A stretch of 64,000 bases of DNA from Nocardioides lacusdianchii (GCF_020102855.1 NZ_JADHZD010000013.1:1-64000); one strand, 5' to 3'; positions 1-8,007 are shown, counted from the stretch's first letter. Numbers and translations are program-made. The notes: generated from the letters alone by a model not told the origin.

Positions 1-96
1 GGGTTCTACAACCACCAACGCCGGCACAGCTCGGCGGGCATGATGAGCCCGGTCAACTACGAGGACACAGCGGCCCCCGACCGGGAAGCCGCATAG
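1..96 (+). mobile_element. IS3-family transposase, C-terminal end only (cut by window edge)
   Basis: The reading frame enters from the left edge and stops with TAG at 94-96. Its 31 residues begin GFYNHQRRHSSAGMMSP and continue VNYED. This is the typical C-terminus of the rve integrase domain of IS3-family OrfB transposases (the YN..R.H...GM.SP.EYE pattern). Only the tail is visible, so activity cannot be judged. About 7 bp downstream, 103-126 holds a C/G-rich segment ending GGGGGGAACCAC that resembles the right terminal inverted repeat of such elements. The left end needed to prove that is outside the window. The gene marks an insertion sequence at the left side of the accessory region. Confidence 0.75.
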
Positions 97-398
97 AGAA
101 GCCCTCCACGATTCGGGGGGAACCACACTTCGGTGCGAGCGCGCACCTGCGGCTTGCGCAGACTCGAACAACGCAGCGTCGAAGCGTGTCGGCGTGGTGG
201 ACGTAGTGGCCACTGGAACCTCCCGGGGCGTCTAGCTGCTCACAAGCGTAGCAAACTGCTACAACTTTCAGGCGTGAATGAGTCGGTGGGCGCCGACGCG
301 GGATAGATCACCAAGCTCCCTCTCCCACACGATGACGTGTGGGCATTGAGATTGCCCGACTTCGGGCGCGACCGATACGAGATGCCCCTCGACATGGC
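97..398. other. Gene-free stretch after the IS3 end
   Basis: No supportable gene is seen. A possible IS3 right inverted repeat lies at 103-126. The rest is spacer between the insertion sequence and the 3' end of the leftward ATPase operon. No convincing terminator hairpin was found by eye. Confidence 0.4.
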
Positions 399-2189
399 TC
401 AGCCGTGATCGTCGCGGCGCTCGAGCATCGCCGTGAGCAGCGCATAGGAGTCGTGAGCCGCCTCCTCGAAGAAACCGGCCGGCCACGTCGCCATGGATCC
501 GTCTCGAGCCGGAGCCGCTTCGTGGTAGCTGGTTACGCCGTTCGTTCTCTCCGCAAACACCACCCGGATGAGCTCCTGAGTCGACTCGTCGTCGTCCTCG
601 GCTGCCCTCAGCCGCAGTCGGGAAACCAGATAGTCGCTGTGAGTCTCGAGGAGAAGTTGCCGCCCGCTTCGAGCGATCGCCAAGAAGAAGTCTGCGAGCC
701 GCTGCTGGACGCCCGGGTTGAGGTGCAACTCGGGCTGCTCGATGAGCAGCAGCGACCCAGGCGGAGCATGAAGGCACATCACCAGCACCGGCAATAGCTG
801 GCTTACGCCAGTCCCGACGCTGGTCAAGTCGAGCTCGATGTCGACGTCGGGTTGCTTGACGAACAGCTGTAGACCCAACCGGCCCTGGTCGGTGGTCTCG
901 AACGAGTCTCCGATGCCAAGGTGCGCGGCCCAGGCATTCACTGCTTGGGACAACGTCGGCCTGTGGTGGCGCGGCGCAGACCAATCGGGCGGCATGGGCG
1001 CGCCGGAGGTCATCTGGCGCCCGCTGGTCTGAAGAACAGACGCGGAGTACTCACCCTTGGCGCCGATGAACCCCGGCTGCGATGCCGGTGACGACCGGTA
1101 AACCACCTGAGGGTCCATACGAAGCGGACCGAGGTGTTGCACCCGGTTCGCGAGAAAGAAACGCACTTCATCCAACGCGTCGTCCATGAGGTCGGGCATG
1201 GACATCGAACGCGTGCCGCGAGCGTGCCACCCAAGCCGTTCCGAGACGGCGGTCGCCACCTTGACCACCAGGTCTGTGGTCCAACTGACCGAGACCGGAT
1301 CGGAGTAGATGAGTTCTCTCAGTCGCACGCTCAGCAGACGCTCTGCGGTGTGTCGCGACGCCGCCTGAGGCGAATCGTCGACGGCCTTCCTCAGATCACT
1401 CACGATCCGGTCGACCAGGACGCCTTCATCCACCTCACGCGGCTCGGCGCGCTCTTCAGACCCAGCGAGCCTGCTGACGTTCGAGCGGACAGACAGGCTT
1501 TGCGTTTCCTGCCACTTCCAGAACAGGTCGTTGGCCAAGTCGACTTCCCTGAGCAGCTCCTGCGGGAAACCTCCACTCAGACTAACGTCCTCCACCGGCT
1601 CGAAGTGCTCGCCATAGTTGACGGTACCCGTGTACCGCTGGTCACGTCCGAATCCGCGGTCGCGTGCTCCGCGAATCGCGTTCACAGTCAGCTCGACGTG
1701 GAGTTCTTCACCCTGTGACGCGGTGACCTTTACAGCCTGCACATTGGTCGCCGCCGACTGGTCCGCCGGCGTGCCGTGGAGATTGAGGTGCCAGCTCAGT
1801 TTCACGTCTTCGTCGCGTCGACGCCTAGGACGATGCCGGTTGACGTACGGGCCCGCGTTTGTGGACCGCTCGAAGTAGCCCGAACGGAACGGACCGAGGT
1901 TGAACTCCCCACCGATCTCGATTGGTTCTGCTTCCTCGGCGCCGGCGAACCGAGTCTCTGCGAACGTGCCCGGCCTGAACTGCTCACCATTGAGGGGAAA
2001 GACGGACAGGTCCGAATTGGCGGCCTGTGAAGCGACACGAATCGATTGGAGCAGGGTGCTCTTCCCGGCCGAGTTACCGCCCACGACGACGGTGAGCGGC
2101 GCCAACTGAACCGTCGCTTCTCTGACGGACTTGAAGTTGCCCAGGCGCCACGACCGCAGCGTCAGGCCTTCGAACCACACCTCAGGCAT
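399..2189 (-). CDS. AAA family ATPase with DUF3696 C-terminus (OLD/ABC-like, defence type)
   Basis: A 596-residue P-loop ATPase of the AAA_21/DUF3696 kind. The Walker A motif GGNSAGKST is at residues 37-45, just after the typical opening in which an FKS motif precedes a conserved beta hairpin. Walker B is in the last quarter as LLIEQPELHLNP, followed by the switch histidine region LLLETHSDYL. The extreme C-terminus has GSMATWPAGFFEEA, the hallmark of DUF3696. The ATG at 2189 was chosen because it gives an 8-bp overlap with the upstream stop (2182) and begins right at the domain; longer in-frame starts up to 2360 lie inside the upstream gene. It is the last gene of a four-gene leftward operon. 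DUF3696 ATPases often sit in phage-defence islands. Its own function here is inferred only from that and from the neighbours. Confidence 0.85.
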   Translation of the reverse strand: MPEVWFEGLTLRSWRLGNFKSVREATVQLAPLTVVVGGNSAGKSTLLQSIRVASQAANSDLSVFPLNGEQFRPGTFAETRFAGAEEAEPIEIGGEFNLGPFRSGYFERSTNAGPYVNRHRPRRRRDEDVKLSWHLNLHGTPADQSAATNVQAVKVTASQGEELHVELTVNAIRGARDRGFGRDQRYTGTVNYGEHFEPVEDVSLSGGFPQELLREVDLANDLFWKWQETQSLSVRSNVSRLAGSEERAEPREVDEGVLVDRIVSDLRKAVDDSPQAASRHTAERLLSVRLRELIYSDPVSVSWTTDLVVKVATAVSERLGWHARGTRSMSMPDLMDDALDEVRFFLANRVQHLGPLRMDPQVVYRSSPASQPGFIGAKGEYSASVLQTSGRQMTSGAPMPPDWSAPRHHRPTLSQAVNAWAAHLGIGDSFETTDQGRLGLQLFVKQPDVDIELDLTSVGTGVSQLLPVLVMCLHAPPGSLLLIEQPELHLNPGVQQRLADFFLAIARSGRQLLLETHSDYLVSRLRLRAAEDDDESTQELIRVVFAERTNGVTSYHEAAPARDGSMATWPAGFFEEAAHDSYALLTAMLERRDDHG

Positions 2190-3288
2190 GTGCGGGCCGC
2201 CTGGTCTTGAGGTGCCCGCTCGCAGTGGTGGTCTGAGCATCGGTCTCGTCGACTGCATGAACGACAAGTTGGTGTCGCCGTCCACTGACAAACATCTCCC
2301 AGACCCCCGAGGTGGCGCGTTTGAGGTGCAGCGTTGATTGGGCCGAGGTCTCCCACGCATTGAGTGTCTCGCCTTGCCACAGCGAGCCCAATGTGAACAG
2401 TCCCAGCGACCGGTACGTGTTTGGCATCTTCTCCATGACCGCGCTCAGAGCGACTACGAGCTGGTCGTTGTTGATGTGTGCTCGAGGGGCAATGGGAAGC
2501 CGGTCGAGGGGTTCAGCAATGACGAGGTCGTCATGTCGTGGGACGAGTTCGAGCAGGCAACGAACCGATTCCCAGTAGCGCGATTGAGGGTCGACCCGGT
2601 GCGCGTCGAGCTTGCGCAAGGCCTCTAACGGCATGCAGAGCCGGCCCCGATCCATCAAGGGTGCTGTTGCGCGCACGATAAGGGCGAGTTCAACGTCGGA
2701 AACAGCCTCGAGGTCAAGAGCGGCGGGGTCGACGAAGTTGTCCACCCCTTCGTCAACTATCTGGCGCGCGCATTCCCCGCTAAGCCGAACGAGTGAATCG
2801 TGCTCGTCTTGCTTCCAGTTCCAGCGTGCATCCTCGGGCCCGGCCACTGGTGTGCCAGCTGGTGGCAGGAACTCGATTTCGTCGAGGTCGATGGTCGCCA
2901 GAACGGGTCCCAGTTGGACATACCAAGCCGGGGCGGTGACGTCGAAGAGAGCCAGCACGTCGTACGGAAGGCCCGTGAGATCTGGCGTGAGTCGGGTGTC
3001 TCGATCGCTGCCCATTTCCGACTCGTTGGTTAGCAGCACCACCTGCACGGCAGCTGAGCTGGAGTCAGCATTGACGACGAGGACCAAACGGGCTGCAGTT
3101 CCGTCGGCGTCCATCGGCTCAAGACGGCGGATCTGGCCCTTGGCAGGCTCATTGGCCAAAGCGTAGGTGGCGCCACTGGCCTGCGCTGGATCCGCCGTGT
3201 CGACGGCATTCACGTCGGCATTGGTCGCGGATAGATGGGCGGCGGTGGCGTCGCTGAGCCACGACGGAAGGGAAGGTGAGGAAGTCAT
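2182..3288 (-). CDS. Uncharacterised 368-residue protein of the ATPase operon
   Basis: I do not recognise a family. The product is acidic, mostly soluble-looking, with no signal peptide or membrane span. It is rich in short hydrophobic beta-like segments, for example ARLVLVVNADS near residue 67 and LDEIEFLPPAGTPV near residue 136. Its ATG overlaps the stop of the sigma-like gene by 4 bp (ATGA, 3285-3288), and its own end overlaps the DUF3696 ATPase start by 8 bp. That argues that the three proteins are made in fixed proportion and work together. It may be the partner or effector of the ATPase; this is inference from position only. Confidence 0.7.
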   Translation of the reverse strand: MTSSPSLPSWLSDATAAHLSATNADVNAVDTADPAQASGATYALANEPAKGQIRRLEPMDADGTAARLVLVVNADSSSAAVQVVLLTNESEMGSDRDTRLTPDLTGLPYDVLALFDVTAPAWYVQLGPVLATIDLDEIEFLPPAGTPVAGPEDARWNWKQDEHDSLVRLSGECARQIVDEGVDNFVDPAALDLEAVSDVELALIVRATAPLMDRGRLCMPLEALRKLDAHRVDPQSRYWESVRCLLELVPRHDDLVIAEPLDRLPIAPRAHINNDQLVVALSAVMEKMPNTYRSLGLFTLGSLWQGETLNAWETSAQSTLHLKRATSGVWEMFVSGRRHQLVVHAVDETDAQTTTASGHLKTRRPAHA

Positions 3289-4241
3289 TCGTGTGTCTCC
3301 TGCGTCGGAGCTTGGCGGTCACTGTTGGAGGCGGGGATGGGTAGATCGGCTTCGAGTCGGTAGGGGAGTTCGCGTAGCACGGCGTCTTGCACCCGTGTGG
3401 GTAGGTCGACGACCGCGGTCTCGATGAACTTCGCCGCTTCACGAAACCGCTTGGCCGCAGTTGGGCGTGAGATGCCGAATTGGTGGGCCACCTCAGTGTC
3501 GGACCGGTCGGCGAGCTTCATCGCGACAACCGTGCGTTGGTCCTGGCTCATCGAGGAGAACAGTTCGGAAAGGACATCTGCGACAACCGCTTCTTGGTCG
3601 GGGCCTAGTTCTGGTGAGGGTGCATGCGTACGTGCGTCGATCTGTTCAAGGGCGCTTGGCAGGTAGCTTGTCAACACGTGTTCCAGAATTTTGGCCAAGT
3701 CGCGTTCGCTGAAGCTTGAGCCGAGGTGGTCCTGTGCGATCTGCAGGATGTCCCGAAGCGAGTCCGTTGTGTACACAGAGGGGGCTCGCTCCTCCTTATG
3801 AATACCCACTCGGGGGATTCGTGCAACGTGCCTGACGGCCTCGAGCAGCCGCTCGTTGCTTGGGCCGGGTCCGCTGGTGCTCTCGAACGAGTGAAGGGTT
3901 CGGCAGCGATCGAGGATGTTGTCGATGACGGTACGCCGGCGGTTGTAGGCGAGCGTTCGTCGCACGAGTCGGTGCAGCAGCGCGGTGGCCATGGAGGTGC
4001 TGGTGGAGGAGTCGACGATGTAACTGAGCTGATGTTGTTCGAGCAGCTGGTGGACGGTTACGTCCTGAACGAGGTTCTCGCGGGCGTGCTGGTTCCACTC
4101 GCCGGTCTCGGAGTAGACGCTGGGCGGGTAGCGGGGGGTGACACTGCGGACGACGTCCTCGAGCAGCTTGAGCCACAGAGGACCCATGACGAGCGTTCGG
4201 TGCTCGTCGAGAAGTTGGTCCCAGGCGGGGTTGTCGGTCAT
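3285..4241 (-). CDS. RNA polymerase sigma-70-like regulator
   Basis: A 318-residue protein. The clearest part is a region-4-like helix-turn-helix in the C-terminal third: SMSQDQRTVVAMKLADRS followed by DTEVAHQFGISRPTAAKRFR, the usual sigma-70 recognition helix layout. The N-terminal half (WNQHARENLVQDVTVHQLL and further helices) resembles a divergent region 2, but without a clear -10 recognition motif. The start at ATG 4241 lies one base after the TGA of the upstream small gene; the longer in-frame start at 4328 would sit inside that gene. It is second in the leftward operon. It may control this operon, the divergent ubiquitin-like operon, or phage or host genes. Anything beyond 'sigma-like' is inference. 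Confidence 0.72.
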   Translation of the reverse strand: MTDNPAWDQLLDEHRTLVMGPLWLKLLEDVVRSVTPRYPPSVYSETGEWNQHARENLVQDVTVHQLLEQHQLSYIVDSSTSTSMATALLHRLVRRTLAYNRRRTVIDNILDRCRTLHSFESTSGPGPSNERLLEAVRHVARIPRVGIHKEERAPSVYTTDSLRDILQIAQDHLGSSFSERDLAKILEHVLTSYLPSALEQIDARTHAPSPELGPDQEAVVADVLSELFSSMSQDQRTVVAMKLADRSDTEVAHQFGISRPTAAKRFREAAKFIETAVVDLPTRVQDAVLRELPYRLEADLPIPASNSDRQAPTQETHE

Positions 4242-4242
4242 G

Positions 4243-4629
4243 TCATCCACCGCCAGGGATCGGTGCGGCGAGTACTGCGGCAGTGGCCTTCTCGTCGGGC
4301 TCTGCACACATCGAGTGGCGATCGTCAAGAAGTTGCGTCTTGACGGTGAGGGGCCACTCGGTGACGATCTTCGCTCTCTTGTTGAGCCAGCATTTCTCGA
4401 ACTCTTCGGTGTGCGCGTGAGCGTCGTGCCCCCATCCTCGCCTGCTGGTCGCCGAGCGCGCGAACACGTAGGTCATGGGGTCGGTGGCCCGCCACGCCCG
4501 GACGATGACGGCGCGGTGGCGCGGTGCCTTCTGAGGGGCGAATCCGACGTCTGCTTCGTCGAGGCTGAACCAAGCGACACCGGGCTCGGGTCCGAAGCCG
4601 AGTTTGGCTCTGATCAGTGAGACGTCCAT
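4243..4629 (-). CDS. Small protein ending in Gly-Gly-Gly, first gene of leftward operon
   Basis: A 128-residue protein preceded by a GAAGG Shine-Dalgarno element about 5 bases before ATG 4629. The core (RHRAVIVRAW, then MTYVFARSAT, then KCWLNKRAKIV and MCAEPD) is weakly reminiscent of PemK/MazF-like small beta-barrel proteins, but no catalytic pattern is certain. The last residues are AAPIPGGG. A C-terminal glycine run is a feature of ubiquitin-like modifiers, which matters because a complete E2-E1 enzyme is encoded divergently 560 bp away. No ubiquitin fold can be claimed from the sequence. The stop is followed after one base by the sigma-like gene. Confidence 0.6.
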   Translation of the reverse strand: MDVSLIRAKLGFGPEPGVAWFSLDEADVGFAPQKAPRHRAVIVRAWRATDPMTYVFARSATSRRGWGHDAHAHTEEFEKCWLNKRAKIVTEWPLTVKTQLLDDRHSMCAEPDEKATAAVLAAPIPGGG

Positions 4630-4955
4630 GGACCTTCATAGGTAGAGGCTGTCGAGGGACACGGTGTGGGAGGTGGTGCCAGATTACGCCTGCGCGGCGG
4701 GAGGCGCGGTGACCTGCTCACGGGATGGCGCGCGGGGCGCTTGCGACTCGAAGGTTGCGGCCGTGACCGGGGTGTCGACACGACGACGACAGGCCGAACG
4801 TACGTGGATGGCGTTCTGGCGGCCGTGAGGGCAGCCTGCGCCTGTTCGCCCTCCTCGATCTCTGGGTGACAAGGGTTGACATCTGGGCGGTCAAGGGTCC
4901 TTTGACGTGGTGAAGGCCCCACGCGGCACGCCCCCATTTCCTCAAGGGAGGAACC
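4630..4955. promoter_or_regulatory. Divergent promoter region between the two accessory operons
   Basis: A 326-bp gap separates the leftward operon (start 4629) from the rightward ubiquitin-like operon (start 4956). It should hold both promoters. A perfect TTGACA -35-like hexamer lies at 4876-4881 on the plus strand, inside a cluster of TGAC-containing words (4866-4915). No good -10 hexamer follows at 17-18 bp, so the exact promoter is unresolved. No gene is supported in this gap. Confidence 0.45.
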
Positions 4956-5186
4956 ATGACCCCCAAGCCCGAGCACCCCGACAAGCCGGACCACCCCGAC
5001 AAGCCGGACCACCCCGACAAGCCGGACCACCCCGACAAGCCGGACCACCCCGACAAGCCGGACCACCCCGACAAGCCGGACCACCCCGACAAGCCGGACC
5101 ACCCCGACAAGCCGGACCACCCCCCGCACCCGCCGACTCCCGGCCCGGTAGACCCCCCGCGACCGCCGCACCGGCCCGTGGCCTGA
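4956..5186 (+). CDS. 76-residue HPDKPD-repeat peptide heading the E2-E1/JAB operon
   Basis: The ATG follows a strong ribosome site (GGGAGGAACC) by normal spacing. The product is MTPKPE, then eight perfect copies of HPDKPD, then a 22-residue His/Pro-rich tail ending RPVA. It is highly hydrophilic, certainly disordered, and offers one lysine per repeat. It stops at TGA 5184-5186, two bases before the GTG start of the E2-E1 enzyme, so the two are almost surely co-translated. Ubiquitin-like operons of bacteria usually carry the modifier or target at this position. This peptide has no ubiquitin fold and no C-terminal Gly-Gly, so it may be an acceptor, scaffold or unusual modifier. I know of no described family like it. 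Confidence 0.65.
   Translation: MTPKPEHPDKPDHPDKPDHPDKPDHPDKPDHPDKPDHPDKPDHPDKPDHPDKPDHPPHPPTPGPVDPPRPPHRPVA
4974..5117 (+). repeat. Eight perfect tandem copies of an 18-bp unit
   Basis: The unit CACCCCGACAAGCCGGAC is repeated eight times without a mismatch. Its length is a multiple of three, so changes in copy number keep every frame open. It reads HPDKPD in the frame with the good ribosome site and a PRQAGP-type repeat in the frame continuous with the E2-E1 gene. The perfect identity suggests recent expansion or ongoing slippage. Confidence 0.95.
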
Positions 5187-5188
5187 CC

Positions 5189-6949
5189 GTGTGGTTCCGC
5201 GACCGCCCCGACCTCCTCCAGCGCGAACTCGACGCGCTGGAGGAGGCGGACATCCCGTTCGTCCTCGACGAGGAGCAGCGGGACGATCGAGGCATCATTT
5301 GCCTCACCGCCGAGGTTCCGATCGACGGCGTGACCCGCGGCTTCACCGCCACTTACCCCGACAACTTCCCCTACTTCAAGCCTTTCGTCACTGGCCCTGA
5401 CCTCGGCTACCGGCACCATGTGAGCCCGACGACAGGGGAGTACTGCCTACTCGAGACTGGGCGCGGGGCGTGGGAGCCTAGCCACACCCTCGCCTGGCTG
5501 CTCACTGTCCAGCTGAACAAGGTCGTCGAGGCGAACCAGGCCGATGTGGGGAGCGCAGGACCCGAACTGGAGGTGCAGCAAGCCGAGCCGTTCAGCGCCT
5601 ACCTGCGCCCGGACGACCTCGAAGAGATGGTCGTCGTCGACTCATCTCTCGTGCCCGGTGACGCACGTTTCGGGACAGCTGACCTTGCCTACACGCGGGG
5701 AGCGTACGGCACCCCGCTCCGCGGACACGTGTACGCACTGCGCGACGCGGGTGGCCGCGACGTCAGTACTCCCGTTGACCCGCCGATGCGCGATGCGGAG
5801 GCGAACCGTTTGGGGGAGGTCCGCATCGCTTGGGCGCAGTTGGACCACCAGCCGCCGGCCGATGACCCGAACTCGTGGTGGGCGGCGGCCGGAGGAGTGT
5901 TCCCCGGAATGGAGGATCTCCTCCAAGGGGTCCCCGGCCGGCCGCGGAACACTCAGGCGAGCGCCCTGCAGATCCTGCTCGTCGGATTTCCCGAGGAGTC
6001 TGCCCACCGACGTACTGGCCAGGGTTGGGTGGTCCTTGTCCGGCATCGCGACCGAGCACGGAAGCCGTGGCGGCGGCCGCGATTCGTTCGTGTCGAGCGC
6101 GCCGGTCACTATGACCTGTATACGCGCGAGCCGCGTTTGACCTCAATGCAGCATGCGCGCATCGCGCTCGTCGGGCTCGGTGGCCTTGGCGCACAGCTGG
6201 TGTCCCTGCTCGGTTGCATGGCGCCGGCGAAGATGTACCTGATCGACGGCGACTACATGAACGCAGCCACCGCGATCCGAAACGCTGGTGCCTTCGCAAC
6301 GACGGGACGTGCCAAGGCAGCACTCGCGGCACAGACCGTCCACGCCACCCAGCCCTACACCGAACTGGCAGGGCTGGTACGTCAGGTCGGGATGCCGCGC
6401 TTGTCGCGGGACCGAGCCCAGCAGCAACACGAGGACGCCGAGCTCTCGATGACCGAGATCGTTCGAGATGTCGACCTGGTCATCGACGCCGCGGCGGACC
6501 TCAGCGTTCAGCACTTCCTGTCCGACACCGCCAGCGCGAACGGGGTCGCGTACCTGCGCGCCGAGGCACTGCCGGGCGTCCGGTCCGGAGTGGTCGCACT
6601 GCAGCGTCCTGACGGCGGCGTCTGCTGGATGTGCTGGCAGAACCATCTCAGCACCACGATCGCCCCGCTCCCCGCCCACGAACCTCCTGGAGGCGTTCAA
6701 CCGCCAGGGTGCCCAGACCCGACCTACACCGGCGCCGGATTCGACCTTGCTGCCATCGCGGCACAGACGGCGCAAGTAGCCGCCAGCTTTCTCACCGGAC
6801 CGGACGGGTACGGCACTCTTCCCGCGGACGTGTTCACAGTCCGCTTCGTCGATGACTCCGGCAACCCGACGCCGGCGAGCTGGCACGCTCATGCACTGGA
6901 CCGCCACCCCGACTGCAACAACGACCTCGCCCACAGGTCGACTTCATGA
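5189..6949 (+). CDS. E2-E1 fusion enzyme (ubiquitin-conjugating-like plus ThiF/E1-like adenylating)
   Basis: A 586-residue enzyme from GTG 5189. Residues about 1-110 match an E2-like fold: the TYPDNFPYFKPFV segment, the His-rich RHHVSPTTGEYCLLE and then WEPSHTLAWLL. Cys86 in EYCLLE is the expected catalytic cysteine. Residues about 110-315 are an unassigned linker domain. From about residue 325 there is a ThiF/E1 adenylation domain with the glycine motif VGLGGLGAQL, an acidic loop LIDGDYMN, a CWMC pair (Cys479, Cys482), and PGCPDPTYTG, where Cys508 is the likely E1 thioester cysteine. The layout parallels Cap2 of type II CBASS and the E1/E2 enzymes of bacterial ubiquitin-like systems. It couples two bases after the repeat peptide and overlaps the JAB gene by 4 bp. 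The frame is open back to ATG 4907, but that would read through the repeat in another frame and lacks a good ribosome site. Confidence 0.85.
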   Translation: MWFRDRPDLLQRELDALEEADIPFVLDEEQRDDRGIICLTAEVPIDGVTRGFTATYPDNFPYFKPFVTGPDLGYRHHVSPTTGEYCLLETGRGAWEPSHTLAWLLTVQLNKVVEANQADVGSAGPELEVQQAEPFSAYLRPDDLEEMVVVDSSLVPGDARFGTADLAYTRGAYGTPLRGHVYALRDAGGRDVSTPVDPPMRDAEANRLGEVRIAWAQLDHQPPADDPNSWWAAAGGVFPGMEDLLQGVPGRPRNTQASALQILLVGFPEESAHRRTGQGWVVLVRHRDRARKPWRRPRFVRVERAGHYDLYTREPRLTSMQHARIALVGLGGLGAQLVSLLGCMAPAKMYLIDGDYMNAATAIRNAGAFATTGRAKAALAAQTVHATQPYTELAGLVRQVGMPRLSRDRAQQQHEDAELSMTEIVRDVDLVIDAAADLSVQHFLSDTASANGVAYLRAEALPGVRSGVVALQRPDGGVCWMCWQNHLSTTIAPLPAHEPPGGVQPPGCPDPTYTGAGFDLAAIAAQTAQVAASFLTGPDGYGTLPADVFTVRFVDDSGNPTPASWHAHALDRHPDCNNDLAHRSTS

Positions 6950-7409
6950 AGGCGTGGGTTTCCGGCCAGGTCGCCGCAGAGATCGCACACGAGGCGGGCG
7001 AACACGAGCCGCTCGAGGCCGGCGGGATGCTCCTGGGCTACTGGTCCGGAGACGACGTCGTCGTGACGAGTTGCATTGCATCCGGTCCCCGGACCAAGCG
7101 CGGCACCACCTGGCTCGTACCGGACCAGGAGTGGCAGATGGCACGGTTGGGCGAGGTGTACGAGGCGTCTGGGCGACTCACGACCTACCTCGGAGATTGG
7201 CATACCCACCCAGGTGGCGCGCCCTATCCAAGCTGCGCGACCGTCGGACGCTTCGTGCTGTTCGCCGCTCGAAGGACGCACGGACACCTCGCCCGCTGAT
7301 GATGATTGTCGGACCGCGCGCGGAAGATGCGCCCTTCCTGTGGTGCCTGACTGGTGGGCTCAAGCCCATCGCCGTTGTGCTCGAGGTGTTCGAACCCCGC
7401 GTTCAATAG
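6946..7409 (+). pseudogene. JAB/JAMM (Mov34/MPN/PAD-1) isopeptidase, frameshifted inside the active site
   Basis: The ATG overlaps the E2-E1 stop (ATGA). The first frame gives LEAGGMLLGYW (the catalytic Glu region) and GDWHTHPGGAPYPS, i.e. the His-x-His-x7-Ser part of the JAMM zinc motif, but then loses the required Asp and stops at 7299. Moving to the -1 frame after codon 7234-7236 restores Ser-Cys-Arg-Asp (Asp at 7239-7241), the exact H-x-H-x7-S-x2-D spacing, and continues RRTLRAVRRSKDARTPRPL to a stop at 7407-7409. The restored length is about 155 residues, normal for this family. So one base is missing between 7234 and 7238. A real inactivation, a sequencing error or, less likely, recoding could explain it. 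The role would be to remove or process the conjugated modifier, as Cap3 does. Confidence 0.8.
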
Positions 7410-8007
7410 GGCGGACGTCGCCAGAACCCGGACGGGTCTGCTGCACGGTCTGGCGACTGTCCCCTCCCGGTGAGGACTGCGCGGGGCGTTGAAGTTGACT
7501 GGCGACGGAGGTGCACATCCCCAATTCGATTGTGGCGGGCGAGGATTAGGCACGTGGTTCGAGCGTGAAACTGCACACTTCCCATGTTGAGTCCGCGTAC
7601 GCCCGGCCGTGCTCAGGCCCACGCCTCAAGGCTTCGCTGGCAATGGGCGCCGACCCACGTGACGCTCGCCGGCCCCGCCCAGCGAACGGAGGAAGCGGGG
7701 AACCCGGTTGTGGCAAGCACGTCGTGTGCCGCAACTCTTGCCTGCGTGCGCAGTCGTCGAGGCTCGCACTTGGCTTTGACCCGGCACAGCACGGCCACCA
7801 GCATCGCGTAGCTCGCAGGCGAACCGCTTGCTGTACGCACTTGAGGTACGCGGGGCGCGTCAAACGCTCGGTAGACGACTCAGGCGGGCAGCAGCGCAAT
7901 GTATCTGCACCCGTCCGCATGTGACTGGGCGAATCCTTCGACCCTCGGACACGCGAACCAGCGTGCCGAAGCGGCAGGCAAGCCGTCTGACGGGCACCCT
8001 TGGTTTT
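7410..8007. other. About 600 bp without a supportable gene
   Basis: Several short frames are open on both strands, but none has a ribosome site, recognisable residues or a coding-like pattern. The long minus-strand frame over 7546-8862 runs antisense to the DUF5677 gene. Nothing else was recognised. Confidence 0.4.

Noticed and set aside
4974..5117. CRISPR-like array
   Set aside because: The units are directly adjacent, 18 bp long, perfectly in frame and without spacers; it is a coding tandem repeat.
4907..5188. N-terminal extension of the E2-E1 protein from ATG 4907 with PRQAGP repeats
   Set aside because: The repeat is preceded by an excellent ribosome site for another frame (ATG 4956). 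The E2 domain begins at about GTG 5189, which sits two bases after that frame's stop. The extension looks like a passive open frame.
7200..7260. Programmed -1 frameshift in the JAMM gene
   Set aside because: No slippery heptamer or stimulating structure is visible at the shift point; a missing base is simpler.
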